NCBI GenBank assembly: GCA_903895005.1
Contig: CAITSH010000396.1
Span: forward strand, 1-22,143
DNA length: 22,143 nucleotides
Direction of reading: 5' to 3'
From: an uncultured Pseudomonadota bacterium
Lineage (GTDB): Bacteria; Pseudomonadota; Gammaproteobacteria; Burkholderiales; SG8-39
In this document: positions 21,832-22,143 of the stretch, piece by piece
How positions within the stretch are numbered: the first letter of the stretch is position 1
Layout: each line of letters opens with the position of its first letter
Notes under the pieces: model-generated
Seen by the model: only the letters and a program-made list of their open reading frames with translations
What the model was told of the DNA's origin: nothing
The model's database searches: none
Translations under genes and position numbers: made by a program

Positions 21832-22143
21832 ATGACCTCCACATTCACCCGTCGCGCATTCCTGAAGACCGCCGGCAAAAGCGCGCTCGCCACGGCGGGT
21901 CTGGGCTTGCTGCCAAACCATGCGTCGGCGCAGACCTATCCCTCGCAGCCGGTGAAATGGATCATTTACCAGTCGGCCGGCGGGCTCATCGACACCTCGT
22001 CGCGCCAGCTCCAGCCCTACCTTGCCGAGCAGGGCATCAACACCGTATTCGATTACGTTCGCGGCGCCTCGGGGCGCATTGCGCGCACGCAGCTGTATCG
22101 CTCCAAGCCGGACGGCTATTCGATCATGACCGAAGCCATGCCC
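21832..22143 (+). CDS. Bug/TctC-family binding protein with Tat signal (truncated by window edge)
   Basis: 104 codons are visible from ATG 21832 to the right edge. The N-terminus has a twin-arginine motif (TRRAFLKTAG) and a hydrophobic segment ending near HASAQ, followed by TYPSQPVKWIIYQSAGGLID, the Bug-family mature start. RPDGYSI-like sequence (KPDGYSIMTEAM) follows at the end of the visible part. Most Bug proteins use the Sec route; Tat signals occur in a minority. It is divergent from the sigma-54-controlled cluster and shares a 250 bp control region with it, so it may serve the same pathway. I see no strong sigma-70 promoter (only TTGGAT and TATCCT 15 bp apart at 21773-21799). Confidence 0.85.
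   Translation, partial: MTSTFTRRAFLKTAGKSALATAGLGLLPNHASAQTYPSQPVKWIIYQSAGGLIDTSSRQLQPYLAEQGINTVFDYVRGASGRIARTQLYRSKPDGYSIMTEAMP

Overview
This is a GC-rich bacterial chromosome segment, most probably from a betaproteobacterium (Burkholderiales or a relative). The reasons are two Bug/TctC-type periplasmic binding proteins, a QueE remnant with the CX14CX2C cluster motif known from Burkholderia, toxin-antitoxin modules of proteobacterial type, and many interspersed GTCATTCCCGC-type and hairpin repeats. No rRNA, tRNA or CRISPR array was seen.

Left part (1-9300, mostly + strand) is an accessory, repeat-littered region. It starts with the tail of an IS30-family transposase, followed by a PcfJ-like gene and a small MazG/dCTPase-like pyrophosphohydrolase gene. 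Then comes an AT-richer block of about 1.8 kb carrying an unrecognised gene. That block runs directly into the body of queE, so queE has lost its 5' end and the unknown gene its 3' end. After that come a BrnT/BrnA module, a Bug-type binding protein, a HigB/HigA module, a small antitoxin-like ORF and a methyltransferase with a signal peptide. The intergenic spaces hold at least four repeat families: a REP-like 33-37 bp hairpin (3 copies), a ~120 bp three-hairpin element (3 copies, with compensatory stem changes), GTCATTCC-type elements, and C/T-rich hairpins.

Right part (about 9400-21600, all on the - strand) is a long unidirectional cluster that looks like one catabolic and uptake unit. In transcription order it contains: an NMT1/THI5-like substrate-binding protein, an ABC ATPase, a permease, a COG0402 deaminase/amidohydrolase, a RutB-like isochorismatase-fold hydrolase, a small cupin, a creatininase-family amidohydrolase, two VanA-type Rieske oxygenases, a glyoxalase/VOC remnant, a second ABC binding protein, a third Rieske oxygenase and an ACMSD-like amidohydrolase. 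Many neighbours overlap by ATGA. In front of the first gene is a consensus sigma-54 promoter (TGGCAC-N5-TTGCA). About 140 bp upstream of its expected start is an NtrC-like dyad (GCACC-N5-TGTGC). Together these suggest a nitrogen-limitation-controlled pathway that imports a nitrogen-containing ring compound, deaminates or hydrolyses it, opens cyclic amide bonds and oxidises it with Rieske enzymes. The substrate cannot be read from the sequence.

The window ends in a divergently transcribed, Tat-exported Bug-type binding protein that is cut off at the right edge.
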